Assembly (NCBI GenBank): GCA_030636765.1 | Contig: DAOVWI010000039.1 | Span: 1 to 15,508 of the forward strand | DNA length: 15,508 nt | Reading direction: 5' to 3' | DNA from: Gemmatimonadales bacterium | Lineage (GTDB): Bacteria; Gemmatimonadota; Gemmatimonadetes; Palauibacterales; Palauibacteraceae | In this document: positions 1 through 8,099 of the stretch, one piece after another | Position numbering within the stretch: position 1 is the first letter of the stretch | Layout of the letters: every line of letters begins with the position of its first letter | Position numbers and translations under genes: made by a program | The notes under the pieces: model-generated | Told to the model about the DNA's origin: nothing | Database searches by the model: none | What the model saw: the letters and a program-made list of their open reading frames with translations, nothing else

Positions 1-339
1 ATCCTGGCCCTGATCGACGAGGTGATCGAGGACGCGCGGACGCGGCCTGTGGACGCGGAGACTCTCGCACGCGCGAGAGTCAAGGCCCGTTCGGCGTTGT
101 TCGGCTCGATCGACGCATTCTTCGGCTTCGGGAGAGCGGACCTTCTGGCTTCGTTCGCGATGTTCGACGATGATCCGGCCAGGATCAACGAGATCGAGGG
201 GCAGTTCGCGGCCGTGACGCCCGAGCTGATCCAGCGGACGGCGCAGGAGTACCTGAGACCGACCAACCGAACGATCCTCCTCGTGGAACCGGGGGCGGAC
301 GCTCAAAGTGCCGCTTCGGCGGCGGGAGGTGCGCCGTGA
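1..339 (+). CDS. M16 family peptidase, C-terminal fragment (5' end outside the window)
   Basis: The reading frame is open from base 1 and stops with TGA at 337-339, so only the last 112 residues are seen. The segment 'ITPELIQ'-like (here 'VTPELIQRTAQEYL') followed by 'RTILLVEPGA' is the typical end of the last M16 (insulinase/processing protease) domain, where a helix is followed by a final strand carrying the 'v.P' ending. The HxxEH zinc motif would lie upstream, outside the window, so catalytic status cannot be judged here. The gene overlaps the next M16 gene by 4 bp (GTGA), indicating one transcript and translational coupling. In such bacterial pairs one partner is often the active peptidase and the other a catalytically silent subunit. 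Because the downstream partner lacks the zinc motif, this one is the likely active subunit (inference). It probably acts in the periplasm. Confidence 0.85.
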   Translation: MLALIDEVIEDARTRPVDAETLARARVKARSALFGSIDAFFGFGRADLLASFAMFDDDPARINEIEGQFAAVTPELIQRTAQEYLRPTNRTILLVEPGADAQSAASAAGGAP

Positions 340-1796
340 GCGCCGACGTACGCATCCGCAGCGGAAGAGAGATCGCCTGCCTCGCCCTGGCCACCCTTGT
401 GTGGCTGGCGCTGCCCCCCACCGTGCTCCTTGGCCAGGAAGATGCCGCCAAGGAGCAGGCAGAGGCCGAAAAGGAGCTGCCGCCCCGGGGTGGGCGGCCA
501 CGGGACTTTCGAATCCCGGCCAAGGAGACGTTCCGTCTCGACAACGGTCTCGAGGTTACGATGGTCCCGTACGGCGCCGTGCCGAAGGTGAGCGTTCAGC
601 TCGTGGTCCGGACCGGAGACATCGACGAAGCGGCGGACGAGGTGTGGCTCGCCAGCCTTACCGGCGACATGATGCAGGAGGGCACGGCGACGCGTAGCTC
701 GGAGCAGCTTGCGCGGGACGTGGCCAGCATGGGCGGTCAACTCAGCATCAACGTGGGCAGCGACCGCACTTTCATCAGCACCGAGGTCTTGAGTGACTTC
801 GGTAAAGACGCCGTCGCGCTGATCGCGGACGTCGCGAGGAACGCCGCGCTGCCAGAAGGCGAACTCGAGCGTCTGAAAGCGGACCGACTACGGCAGCTGA
901 GCATTCAGCTATCCCAGGCCCAGCCCGTCGCGCTCGAAGAATTCCGGCGCCGCATGTACCCGGAACATCCCTATGGCCGGGTCTTCCCCACCGACGAGAT
1001 GCTACAGGCCTACACGCTCGGCCAGGTCCACGGCTTTTATGAACGGAATTTCGGCGCCGTTCGGTCCCACCTCTATGTGAGCGGTCAGTTCGACGGCGCT
1101 GAGCTGCGAGAGGCGATCCGCGCGGCCTTCTCCGGCTGGGAGGCCGGCACGCCGGCGATTGAGAACATCCCTGAGCCGACCGTCGGTCGGGCCATCTACC
1201 TGATCGACCGACCGGGCGCACCCCAGTCGACGATCTACATGGGACTACCCGTCCCCGACCCGTCGGACGACGAGTACGTGCCTCAGCTGGTGACCAACAC
1301 GCTCCTGGGCGGCTCGTTCTCGTCCCGCATCACGCGAAATATCCGGGAGGACAAGGGCTACACGTACTCGCCCCGCAGCCAAGTGTCCACTCGCTACCGG
1401 GACGGATACTGGCTGCAGACGGCCGATGTGACTACGGCCGTCACGGGCCCGGCGCTCGAGGAGATCTTCTCCGAGATCGATCGGCTGCAGCGCGAACCAC
1501 CACCGGAGGAAGAGCTGCGGGGCATTCAGAACTTTCTCGCGGGGATCTTCGTCCTGCAGAACTCGAGCCGCTCGGCGATCATCGGCCAACTCGCCTTCCT
1601 GGACCTGCATGGCCTCAGCGACGAGTACCTGATCGGCTACGTGAACCGGATCTACTCCGTGACGTCGGAGGAGGTACAGCGTATCGCACAGGAGTATCTC
1701 CGCGACGAGGACATGCTGCTGGTCGTGGTCGGAGACCGAAGCCAGATCGCCGATCAGCTGTCGGCCTTCGGTGAGGTCACGGAGGTGGCTCCGTAG
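336..1796 (+). CDS. M16 family peptidase-like protein, zinc motif degenerate (probable non-catalytic subunit)
   Basis: The protein is 486 aa and starts at GTG 336, which overlaps the previous stop as GTGA and has a GGGAGG ribosome-binding site at 324-329 with a 6-nt gap. Residues about 12-33 form a hydrophobic signal segment ending near 'LLGQ', so the product is exported. Two M16 half-domains follow (about 60-260 and 280-480). The second carries the family signature 'LLGGSFSSRITRNIRE' and 'KGYTYS' at about 323-344. In the first, the place of the HxxEH motif reads S107-L-T-G-D111 just before 'EGTATRS', so both zinc-binding histidines and the catalytic glutamate are gone. M16 proteins with this loss act as the silent partner in a heterodimer, as in the alpha subunit of mitochondrial processing peptidase. 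The role here is therefore substrate binding with the upstream M16 protein (inference). Confidence 0.93.
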   Translation: MSADVRIRSGREIACLALATLVWLALPPTVLLGQEDAAKEQAEAEKELPPRGGRPRDFRIPAKETFRLDNGLEVTMVPYGAVPKVSVQLVVRTGDIDEAADEVWLASLTGDMMQEGTATRSSEQLARDVASMGGQLSINVGSDRTFISTEVLSDFGKDAVALIADVARNAALPEGELERLKADRLRQLSIQLSQAQPVALEEFRRRMYPEHPYGRVFPTDEMLQAYTLGQVHGFYERNFGAVRSHLYVSGQFDGAELREAIRAAFSGWEAGTPAIENIPEPTVGRAIYLIDRPGAPQSTIYMGLPVPDPSDDEYVPQLVTNTLLGGSFSSRITRNIREDKGYTYSPRSQVSTRYRDGYWLQTADVTTAVTGPALEEIFSEIDRLQREPPPEEELRGIQNFLAGIFVLQNSSRSAIIGQLAFLDLHGLSDEYLIGYVNRIYSVTSEEVQRIAQEYLRDEDMLLVVVGDRSQIADQLSAFGEVTEVAP

Positions 1797-1820
1797 CCGC
1801 GAGCGCAGGTCAGACCTCAC
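1771..1820. terminator. possible bidirectional terminator between convergent genes
   Basis: An 8-bp perfect inverted repeat, GTGAGGTC at 1771-1778 and GACCTCAC at 1813-1820, brackets the two convergent stop codons (TAG at 1794-1796 and the minus-strand stop at 1817-1819). The 34-nt loop contains a second short hairpin, GGAG/CTCC at about 1782-1791. There is no T-tract, so this is not a standard intrinsic terminator, and both arms overlap coding sequence. Low confidence. Confidence 0.25.
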
Positions 1821-4066
1821 GGAGCTCCCCAACACAGCCCCACTAGCTCGGTGACGGTCTCGGCGCCCGTCTGGTCCGTGTCCGGAAGCACACCGATCGC
1901 GTGAATGGGTGGCGGTTCGGCATCGAAGAAGGCACGGTAATCGTCAAACGGATCGCGCGCCTCCTCACGCCATTCGCCGTCCGCCTCGACCGCGTTCCGC
2001 AGCACCCACACGGCAAGCTCATCCGAGACGTGACTCGCGAACCGGGAGCCTACCGGCTCGAGGTTGCCCCAGGAGTAGAAGAGAGCCCGGCCGTCCCGGA
2101 GAAGCCTGCCCTCTCTTATGGGCTTGGTCGAGAAAACGAGGAAGAGGCGCAGCGGACTGTCGTCCTTGGACTTGTCGCGGAGATCCGCACCCGGGATCGG
2201 TGTCCGCGTCCTCCACCGCCAGCGCAGTAGGTTGCCCTCCTCGCGCAGGGGCGGATCGATAAGGCGGTAGGCGAAGACCGCTTCGTTGCGCGACGTCACC
2301 CGCAGGACCGGCCCGTCCTCGCCCGTGAGCACCTCGAACTCCGGCGAACCTGCACCGCGCACGTCGCGGATTATCCAGCTGGCCGGAAGCCCGCTGACCG
2401 GGTCCAGACGGTACAATCCCAGGAGCGGCTTACAGGACTCGAGCGACGCGGGCGGCTCCTGGCTGCTCAGGGGGCCGGTCGTGACCTGCGGCAGCGGCGG
2501 GAACAGAGCCGGCGGGCGGCGGTGCTGCGTGGCTTGCTCGTAGGCGTAGGCATACTTGATCAGGTCGGGCTCGCCAAAGGGGAGGCCCAAGAATTGTAGA
2601 CCGGCGGGTAGCGAGCCGTACGTATAGCCCATCGGCACGGTGAGGGACGGCTGGCCGGTGTGCGGCGCGAGAACGGGACTGTTGTTGCCGTGCGGGCTTT
2701 CCAGGTCGCCCACTTTTCGCGGCGGGTTGCTCCAGGATGGGTAGACGACGGCGTCCACGTTGTTGGCCTCCATGGTGCCGAGCACGGCGTCGCGGAAGGC
2801 CGCCCGACGCGGCGTGTCCTCTACGCCCAGACAGGGCGGATCTTGCTCGGCAGGCGTCCCTTCGACGGCCAGCGCGTCGTGCAGTCGTTCTTCGATGTAG
2901 GGCGCATACCGGCCGGATGCGACGACCTCGGCCAGGTTCTTGACCGGGACCGCGTCGCCGATCGAGGCGAGGTACGCGTCGACATCGTGCCGGAAGGTGT
3001 TGCACCACTGATCGCTGCGAAGCGTGTCAAAGTCGGGGATGACGAACGGATCGACCAGGGTGGCGCCTTGCGCTTCGAGGTCGCGGAGGGCTCGTTCGAA
3101 GAGAGCTTGCACCGCCGAATCAGCCGTGGGCGTATCGCTGAGCGCGCGCAGGACGCCGAGGCGCGCGCCTCGCAAGCCGTCCGGGTCGAGGGAGGAGAGG
3201 TAGTCGTCCGGTAACTGGCCGCGGCTGGCTTCGGTGATCGGGTCGGCGGGGTCGGGGCCGGCGATGACCTGGAAGATGCGCGCGGCGTCTTCAACGGTGC
3301 GCGCCATGGGACCGCCGACGTCGTTGCGCAGGTAGAGCGGTACGATCCCGTCGCGGCTGGTAGCGCCGATGGTCGAGCGGATGCCGACGAGGCTGGCGTG
3401 CGACGACGGACCGCGAATCGAATTGCCCGTATCGGTGCCCAGTCCGACGGCTCCGAAGTTGGCCGCCACCGCCGCCGCCGTCCCGCCGCTGGAGCCCGCC
3501 GGCACACGATCGAGGGCGTACGGATTGAGTGTGGTGCCGGCGATGGAACTAATCGTCTGATAGGGACTGAACGCCCATTCGGCCATGTTCGACTTGGCCA
3601 GCACGAGCGCGCCTGCTTCTTTCAACACGCGTACCTGATAGGCGTCGTCCGCGGGAAGAACGCCCTGGAGGGCCTGCGAGCCGGCAGCCGTTTGCAGCCC
3701 CTCGGTCTCATAATTGTCCTTGACGATGAGCGGCACGCAATGTAAAGGCCGGAGGTCGCCGGTGGATCGGTATTCCTCATCCATCGCCTCCGCTTCGGCG
3801 AGCGCGTTCGGATTGGTGACGACGATGGCGTTCAACGCGGTAGGCTGATCGTACGTCTCTATGCGCTTCAGATAGGCCGCTACGAGTTGGTGGCAGCTGA
3901 GTGTTCCTTCCTCAAAGGCGCGATGGACGTCCGCGATCGTGGCTTCGACGAGGACGAAGCCTTCCGTCTCCGTCGTCGCGTCAGCGGCGGCGGCACCGCA
4001 TCCCGTGAGCCAGAGCAGGGCCGCGCCCAGGAAGAAGGCGGCCCGAATCGACCTTGCATTTGGCAT
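1817..4066 (-). CDS. amidase-signature lipoprotein fused to a C-terminal DUF3047-like domain
   Basis: The protein is 749 aa from ATG 4066. That start is preferred over an upstream in-frame ATG at 4156 because it directly precedes a lipoprotein signal ('LLWLTGC', Cys23 to be lipidated) and has GGGAGA 9 nt upstream. Residues about 58-515 are an amidase-signature hydrolase, which cleaves amide bonds with a Ser-cisSer-Lys triad. Lys116 lies in 'VPLIVKDN', Ser192 in 'AGSSGGTAAAV' and Ser216 in 'GTDTGNSIRGP'; their spacing (76 and 24 residues) matches fatty acid amide hydrolase. Asn215 replaces the usual Gly before the nucleophile. The substrate cannot be read from the sequence. Residues about 545-749 resemble DUF3047: 'LLRWRWRTRTPIPGADLRDK', then 'DDSPLRLFLVF', 'ALFYSWG', 'RDPFDDYRAFF' and 'GVLPDTDQTG'. 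That domain is normally a separate secreted protein of unknown function. The gene is convergent with the M16 pair and divergent from the M28 peptidase. Confidence 0.93.
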   Translation of the reverse strand: MPNARSIRAAFFLGAALLWLTGCGAAAADATTETEGFVLVEATIADVHRAFEEGTLSCHQLVAAYLKRIETYDQPTALNAIVVTNPNALAEAEAMDEEYRSTGDLRPLHCVPLIVKDNYETEGLQTAAGSQALQGVLPADDAYQVRVLKEAGALVLAKSNMAEWAFSPYQTISSIAGTTLNPYALDRVPAGSSGGTAAAVAANFGAVGLGTDTGNSIRGPSSHASLVGIRSTIGATSRDGIVPLYLRNDVGGPMARTVEDAARIFQVIAGPDPADPITEASRGQLPDDYLSSLDPDGLRGARLGVLRALSDTPTADSAVQALFERALRDLEAQGATLVDPFVIPDFDTLRSDQWCNTFRHDVDAYLASIGDAVPVKNLAEVVASGRYAPYIEERLHDALAVEGTPAEQDPPCLGVEDTPRRAAFRDAVLGTMEANNVDAVVYPSWSNPPRKVGDLESPHGNNSPVLAPHTGQPSLTVPMGYTYGSLPAGLQFLGLPFGEPDLIKYAYAYEQATQHRRPPALFPPLPQVTTGPLSSQEPPASLESCKPLLGLYRLDPVSGLPASWIIRDVRGAGSPEFEVLTGEDGPVLRVTSRNEAVFAYRLIDPPLREEGNLLRWRWRTRTPIPGADLRDKSKDDSPLRLFLVFSTKPIREGRLLRDGRALFYSWGNLEPVGSRFASHVSDELAVWVLRNAVEADGEWREEARDPFDDYRAFFDAEPPPIHAIGVLPDTDQTGAETVTELVGLCWGAP

Positions 4067-4270
4067 GGTGAGGCATCTCCCGTTGTCGCTGCCGCCACTG
4101 TTTCGAATGGCTCGATCCACCTCCGATACATCTGGTGGATCTCGTCGCCAAGTCAAGGTCCCAGCGGGACCACCGCTGGCGCCCCTACCGGCGAGTGCTT
4201 TCCAAGGTCAAGATTAGTGCGGGCCCGGTCGTATCGTTCGGGTCGTCTAACCCTCACGAACAGGTCTGTC
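4067..4270. promoter_or_regulatory. divergent intergenic region between amidase and M28 peptidase
   Basis: This 204-bp stretch must hold the promoters of both divergent genes. It contains two overlapping inverted repeats: GGTCCC-AGC-GGGACC at 4157-4171, and CCAGCG-(7 nt)-CGCTGG at 4161-4179. They share bases, so they cannot both form at once. The heptamer CAAGGTC occurs twice in the same orientation, at 4154-4160 and 4203-4209, 49 bp apart. These could be operator sites for a regulator controlling both genes (inference). I see no convincing -35/-10 pair. Confidence 0.4.
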
Positions 4271-6532
4271 ATGAAGATCCGGCGGCGGCACCCCATTTTC
4301 GTCTCGGTTGTGGCGCTCTCGAGCGGCGCCTTCACTCCTCAGCCGCTGAATCCTCTCATGCTTGGCTTCACCGCCGAGACGGCGGAGCAACAGCTCCAGC
4401 TGGAGAGCCGGTTCGACGATCTGCTCCGAGCCGAGAACCTGCACGACTGGATGCAGCTGATAACCGCCGAGCCGATCTACGTCGGATCGCCTCACAACCG
4501 GGAGGTGGCGGATTGGATGGTGGAGCAGTTCGTCTCGTGGGGATACGAGGCGGAGCTCGCCGAGTACCGGGTTCTCTTCCCGACCCCCCGAATCCGGGAA
4601 CTCGAGCTGCTCGCGCCGACCCGATTCACGGCCGGCCTCCGGGAGCCCACCCTGGCCGAGGACGCTACCTCGGGAATCGAGAAGAATCGGCTGCCGCCGT
4701 ACAACGCCTATTCGGCCGACGGCGACGTCACCGGCGAGCTGGTCTACGTGAACTACGGCATACGGGCCGACTACGAGGAACTGGAGCGCCGCGGGATCGA
4801 CGTCCGCGGCAAGATCGTGATCGCCCGCTACGGCGGTTCTTGGAGGGGCATCAAGCCCAAGGTCGCGTACGAGCACGGCGCGCTAGGCGTGATCCTGTAT
4901 TCCGATCCACGCGACGATGGCTACTACCATGGCGACGTGTATCCGGAAGGGCCGTTTCGGATGGACCAGGGCGTGCAGCGAGGCTCCGTCCTGGACATGC
5001 CGCTGTACCCCGGCGACCCGCTCACCCCGGCCGTCGGCGCCACACCGGACGCGGAACGACTCAACCGCGAGGAAGCGCCGACGATCATGAAGATCCCGGT
5101 GCTTCCGATCTCCTACTCGGACGCCCTGCCCTTCCTGGAGGCACTCGAGGGCCCGGTCGCACCCGCGGAGTGGCGCGGCGCGCTGCCGATCACGTATCAC
5201 GTCGGGCCGGGTCCGGCCCGGGTGCGCCTGCACGTCGAGTTCGACTGGGAGCTGACGCCCGCCTACAACGTCATCGCCAGGGTTCGTGGTGCGGAGTTCC
5301 CCGACGAGTGGGTGGTGCGCGGCAACCATCGCGATGGCTGGGCGATCGGCGCGGCCGACCCGACGAGCGGAATGGTGGCCTTGTTGGAGGAGGCACGAGC
5401 CATCGGCGAGCTGATGAGGACCGGCTGGCGACCCAGGCGAACCATCATCTACGCCGGGTGGGACGCCGAAGAGCCTGCTCTGCTGGGCTCCACCGAATGG
5501 GCCGAGCATCATGGGCGGGAGCTTCGGGAGAAGGCGGCGATCTACATCAACACGGACGGAAGCGGCCGCGGCTTCCTGAGGATGGGCGGATCCCACACGC
5601 TGGAGCCGTTCATCAACCAGGTGGCACGCGACGTGACGGATCCCCAAACCGGCGTGTCCGTCTGGGAGCGAGCCCGGGCGGCCCGTGCCGTACGAGGAGA
5701 CGAGAAGGCGAAGAAGGATGCCCTCTCCCGAGAGGACCTCCGCATCTCACCGCTCGGCTCGGGATCGGACTACACGCCGTTCCTCCAGCACCTCGGGATC
5801 GCGTCTCTCCACCTCGGGTTCGGCGGTGAGAACCGCGGTGGATCATATCACTCGATGTTCGACTCCTTCGATCACTACACGCGCTTCGGCGATCCCGGAT
5901 TCGTCTACGGGGTGGCTCTCGCCAAGACCGCTGGCCGCACAACGCTGCGGTTCGCGAACGCCGACGTCCTGCCGTTCCTGTTCGGCAGCTTCGCCGAGAG
6001 CGTGGGCAGGTACCTGGAGGAGGTGATCGAGCTCGCGGACGAGATGCGCGACGAGACCGAGCGGGAGAATCGGTTGATTCGCGAACGGATGTACGAGCTC
6101 GCGGCGGACCCGACCGAGACGTATCACCCGCCCGAGCCGAAGGAGTCGGTGCCGTACGTGAACTTCGCTCCTGTCAAGAACGCCCTCGCCGAACTGGAAC
6201 GCGCCTCGAAGGCCTATGATCAAGCGCTGGCGTCACGAATGGCCGGCGGCGGCCTCCCGGCGTCGCGCGCTGCCGAGCTGAACCGCGTGCTGATGAGCAC
6301 CGAGCGACTCATGACGCGCGACGAGGGCCTCCCCCGGCGCCCCTGGTTCCGCCACCAGATCTATGCGCCCGGCTTCTATACCGGATACGGCGTAAAGACT
6401 CTGCCAGGTATCAGGGAGGCGATCGAGGAGCGAAAGTGGGACGAGGCGACGGAGCAGATGGAGCGTGCGGCGGAGGCGCTGCAACGGGTGACGCGAGCGA
6501 TTGACCAGGCCACAAAGCTCGTAGGGAGCTAG
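4271..6532 (+). CDS. M28 family metallopeptidase, glutamate carboxypeptidase II (PSMA)/transferrin receptor-like
   Basis: The protein is 753 aa from ATG 4271, chosen because the next residues form a signal peptide (basic 'MKIRRR' then a hydrophobic stretch to about residue 25). The open frame runs further upstream but only across the divergent amidase gene. It has the three-part PSMA layout: an M28 peptidase domain split by a PA (protease-associated) domain at about 110-310, with 'GVILYSDP', 'VQRG' and 'YPGDPLTP', and a helical TfR-like dimerisation domain at about 620-745 ('RPWFRHQIYAPG', 'LPGIREAI'). All di-zinc residues are present: His353, Asp363, Glu400 (base), Glu401, Asp429 and His527, with PSMA-like spacing. 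The PSMA Lys-Tyr pair that grips the C-terminal glutamate seems reduced to Gly705-Tyr706, so glutamate specificity is doubtful. The likely role is an exported carboxy- or aminopeptidase. A 17-bp gap separates its stop from the convergent lipid-transport operon. Confidence 0.95.
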   Translation: MKIRRRHPIFVSVVALSSGAFTPQPLNPLMLGFTAETAEQQLQLESRFDDLLRAENLHDWMQLITAEPIYVGSPHNREVADWMVEQFVSWGYEAELAEYRVLFPTPRIRELELLAPTRFTAGLREPTLAEDATSGIEKNRLPPYNAYSADGDVTGELVYVNYGIRADYEELERRGIDVRGKIVIARYGGSWRGIKPKVAYEHGALGVILYSDPRDDGYYHGDVYPEGPFRMDQGVQRGSVLDMPLYPGDPLTPAVGATPDAERLNREEAPTIMKIPVLPISYSDALPFLEALEGPVAPAEWRGALPITYHVGPGPARVRLHVEFDWELTPAYNVIARVRGAEFPDEWVVRGNHRDGWAIGAADPTSGMVALLEEARAIGELMRTGWRPRRTIIYAGWDAEEPALLGSTEWAEHHGRELREKAAIYINTDGSGRGFLRMGGSHTLEPFINQVARDVTDPQTGVSVWERARAARAVRGDEKAKKDALSREDLRISPLGSGSDYTPFLQHLGIASLHLGFGGENRGGSYHSMFDSFDHYTRFGDPGFVYGVALAKTAGRTTLRFANADVLPFLFGSFAESVGRYLEEVIELADEMRDETERENRLIRERMYELAADPTETYHPPEPKESVPYVNFAPVKNALAELERASKAYDQALASRMAGGGLPASRAAELNRVLMSTERLMTRDEGLPRRPWFRHQIYAPGFYTGYGVKTLPGIREAIEERKWDEATEQMERAAEALQRVTRAIDQATKLVGS

Positions 6533-6549
6533 GCCGGCGATCTAAAAAC

Positions 6550-7173
6550 TCAGGTCCTGCCGACCACCCTTCGGACCTCTTGAGCGACCTCCCGGCTGAG
6601 AGCCTCGAGGGCGCGGTTCAGCGCCTCGACGAACGCATCATATCCGGGCCCGGCGGTGGCGTGTTCGAATCGGGATCGCTTCGTGAGGATCGGTTCCTCC
6701 GCGTCGGAGCCGAAGAGGGTCCAACGTGCTTCGAGCACGGCATCGCCGCCCAGCGAACCGTCGAACCTGAGGACCTCCACCGCGATCCGAAGATCCATGT
6801 CCGGCGGTAGCCTGGCCGGATAGAACGAAATCCGGTCGGTCGGCACGAGCACCGAGAGGTCGTTGGCGAGCACGGTCCTGATGTTGTCCATCAGCGGCTC
6901 AGCCCAGCGCTCGAACTCCGAGAGCTTCACCTCGCTTCCGGAGCCTTGAGTCACCATCTGGGGCCTGTCGAGATAGGCGGCGACCCTCACGGGTCCGAGC
7001 ACGAGCACCGGACCTCCGGCGCCCTGCGTGGCTGGGGAGGAGGCATCCGTTGGCAGGGAACGGAGCATATAGAAGCGCGACGGGGCCGTCTCCGACTTGA
7101 AGCTGCACGCTCCGGCGCTCATCAGGGCAAGGCTACCAACCAGGATGACCTGAGCGGAGGGTCGTCGTTTCAT
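6550..7173 (-). CDS. ABC-type transport auxiliary lipoprotein (PqiC/YmbA-like)
   Basis: The protein is 207 aa, and its ATG start at 7173 overlaps the mlaD stop as ATGA. A lipoprotein signal peptide ends in 'MSAGAC' (Cys23). The mature part begins with 'SRFYMLRSLP', the usual first strand of the ABC-type transport auxiliary lipoprotein family, followed by 'VLGPVRVAAYLDRPQMVT', 'ERWAEPLMDNIRTVLANDL' and a helical end rich in Ala and Glu. The family pattern is a short strand, then a 'P..L.R.q.v' segment, then 'W.epl...i...L..dL'. PqiC-type proteins sit in the outer membrane and pair with MCE proteins in lipid transport between the membranes. As the last gene of the mlaEFD operon it is the probable outer-membrane anchor or exit partner of MlaD here, taking the place of MlaA/MlaC, which are absent from the window. 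Confidence 0.9.
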   Translation of the reverse strand: MKRRPSAQVILVGSLALMSAGACSFKSETAPSRFYMLRSLPTDASSPATQGAGGPVLVLGPVRVAAYLDRPQMVTQGSGSEVKLSEFERWAEPLMDNIRTVLANDLSVLVPTDRISFYPARLPPDMDLRIAVEVLRFDGSLGGDAVLEARWTLFGSDAEEPILTKRSRFEHATAGPGYDAFVEALNRALEALSREVAQEVRRVVGRT

Positions 7174-8099
7174 TGGTCGTTGGCCTCCTCGTCCTTCGGT
7201 TTGCCCTTTCCGAAGATGATCGCGTTCGGGTTTCGCTCGACGTACTCGGCGAGAATCCTCATGGATCGAGCGGCCCCGGCGAGCTCGTCGAGCGTCTCGA
7301 TGAGCTGCGCCGTCAGCGGTCCCTCCGTCTGTCTCATTTCTCCCAGCAACGCCTCTGCTTCCGCCATCACCGGGTTGGCGCTTTCGGCAGCCCGCCTGAA
7401 GGCGGCGAGCGTCTCGTCCGCGGAGCTCGCCAGCGTGCCGGTGTGAGCGTCGAGGTTGTTGATGAAGCGGCGCAGATCGCTCAGCGTGACCTGCATGGAG
7501 TCGAGGGTGGAGGCGAGCGGCAGCGTGTCGAGCACCTGGCGAACGTCCGTGAGCAGGTTGTTCAGGTTCGACATGAAGTCATCGATGCGGATGCCTTCCA
7601 GGGATTCGGTGAACTTCGCGAACGCTGAGACCGTGGTCGGGATCTCCACATATCGCGGGTCCGGGTCCGTGAGCCGAGCGGGAAGCTCGGGTCGCTCCAC
7701 GAGGTCTATGGCGAGTTGGCCGGTCACGAAGCTCATGGACTTGAGCTCCGCCCGCAGCCCCCGCTTGATCCAGTCCTCGACCCACTCGTCCGGGTCGTCG
7801 ATGTCGCGTCCGCCGCCTTCGACCTGTCCCTCCGTGAGCTGGATGTACACCGGAGTCTGAATGGTGCGGCCACCGTCCGCGTACCGCATGGTGATGCGCG
7901 AGACGGAGCCGACGGTGATTCCGCGGAATTTGACCGGAGATCCCTGCACCAGCCCGGCGAGTGATTCCTCGAAGTCCAGAACGAAGGTGTATCGTTTCGT
8001 GAACCAGCCCGAGCCGTAGACCACGATCACCGAGATGCTGAGCGCGATTGCGCCGAGCACGAAGATACCTACGAGGGTCGGGTTCGCTCGCTTGCTCAA
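7170..8099 (-). CDS. mlaD: MlaD-type MCE domain protein, lipid ABC transporter substrate-binding subunit
   Basis: The protein is 309 aa and starts at TTG 8099. That start is supported by the conserved opening 'MSKRANPTLVGIFVLG', by a GGAGG site (8107-8111 read on the minus strand) 7 nt upstream, and by overlap with the mlaF stop as TTGA. One N-terminal transmembrane helix (about 9-30) anchors it in the inner membrane. The MCE domain follows at about 36-115, with 'GLVQGSPVKFRGITVGSV' and 'GLRAELKSMSFVTGQLAIDL'. The rest is a long helical region (about 145-295) ending in 'YVERNPNAIIFGKG', like the tail of other single-MCE proteins with long helices. MCE proteins form hexameric rings that pass phospholipids between the permease and the outer-membrane side. 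The long helical tail may form a needle reaching across the periplasm, as in PqiB (inference from family). Confidence 0.95.
   Translation of the reverse strand: MSKRANPTLVGIFVLGAIALSISVIVVYGSGWFTKRYTFVLDFEESLAGLVQGSPVKFRGITVGSVSRITMRYADGGRTIQTPVYIQLTEGQVEGGGRDIDDPDEWVEDWIKRGLRAELKSMSFVTGQLAIDLVERPELPARLTDPDPRYVEIPTTVSAFAKFTESLEGIRIDDFMSNLNNLLTDVRQVLDTLPLASTLDSMQVTLSDLRRFINNLDAHTGTLASSADETLAAFRRAAESANPVMAEAEALLGEMRQTEGPLTAQLIETLDELAGAARSMRILAEYVERNPNAIIFGKGKPKDEEANDQ

Noticed and set aside
4067..4156. Longer amidase start at ATG 4156
   Set aside because: The added 30 residues are hydrophilic and would bury the lipoprotein signal peptide. ATG 4066 has its own ribosome-binding site and a standard lipobox.
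3887..4270. Possible long N-terminal extension of the M28 peptidase
   Set aside because: The open frame runs over the amidase 5' end on the other strand and reads as low-complexity, arginine-rich sequence. ATG 4271 begins a clear signal peptide.
4135..5829. 564-codon plus-strand open frame
   Set aside because: It lies in another frame of the M28 gene, is very rich in Arg, Gly and Pro, and has no recognisable domain. It is a high-GC shadow frame.
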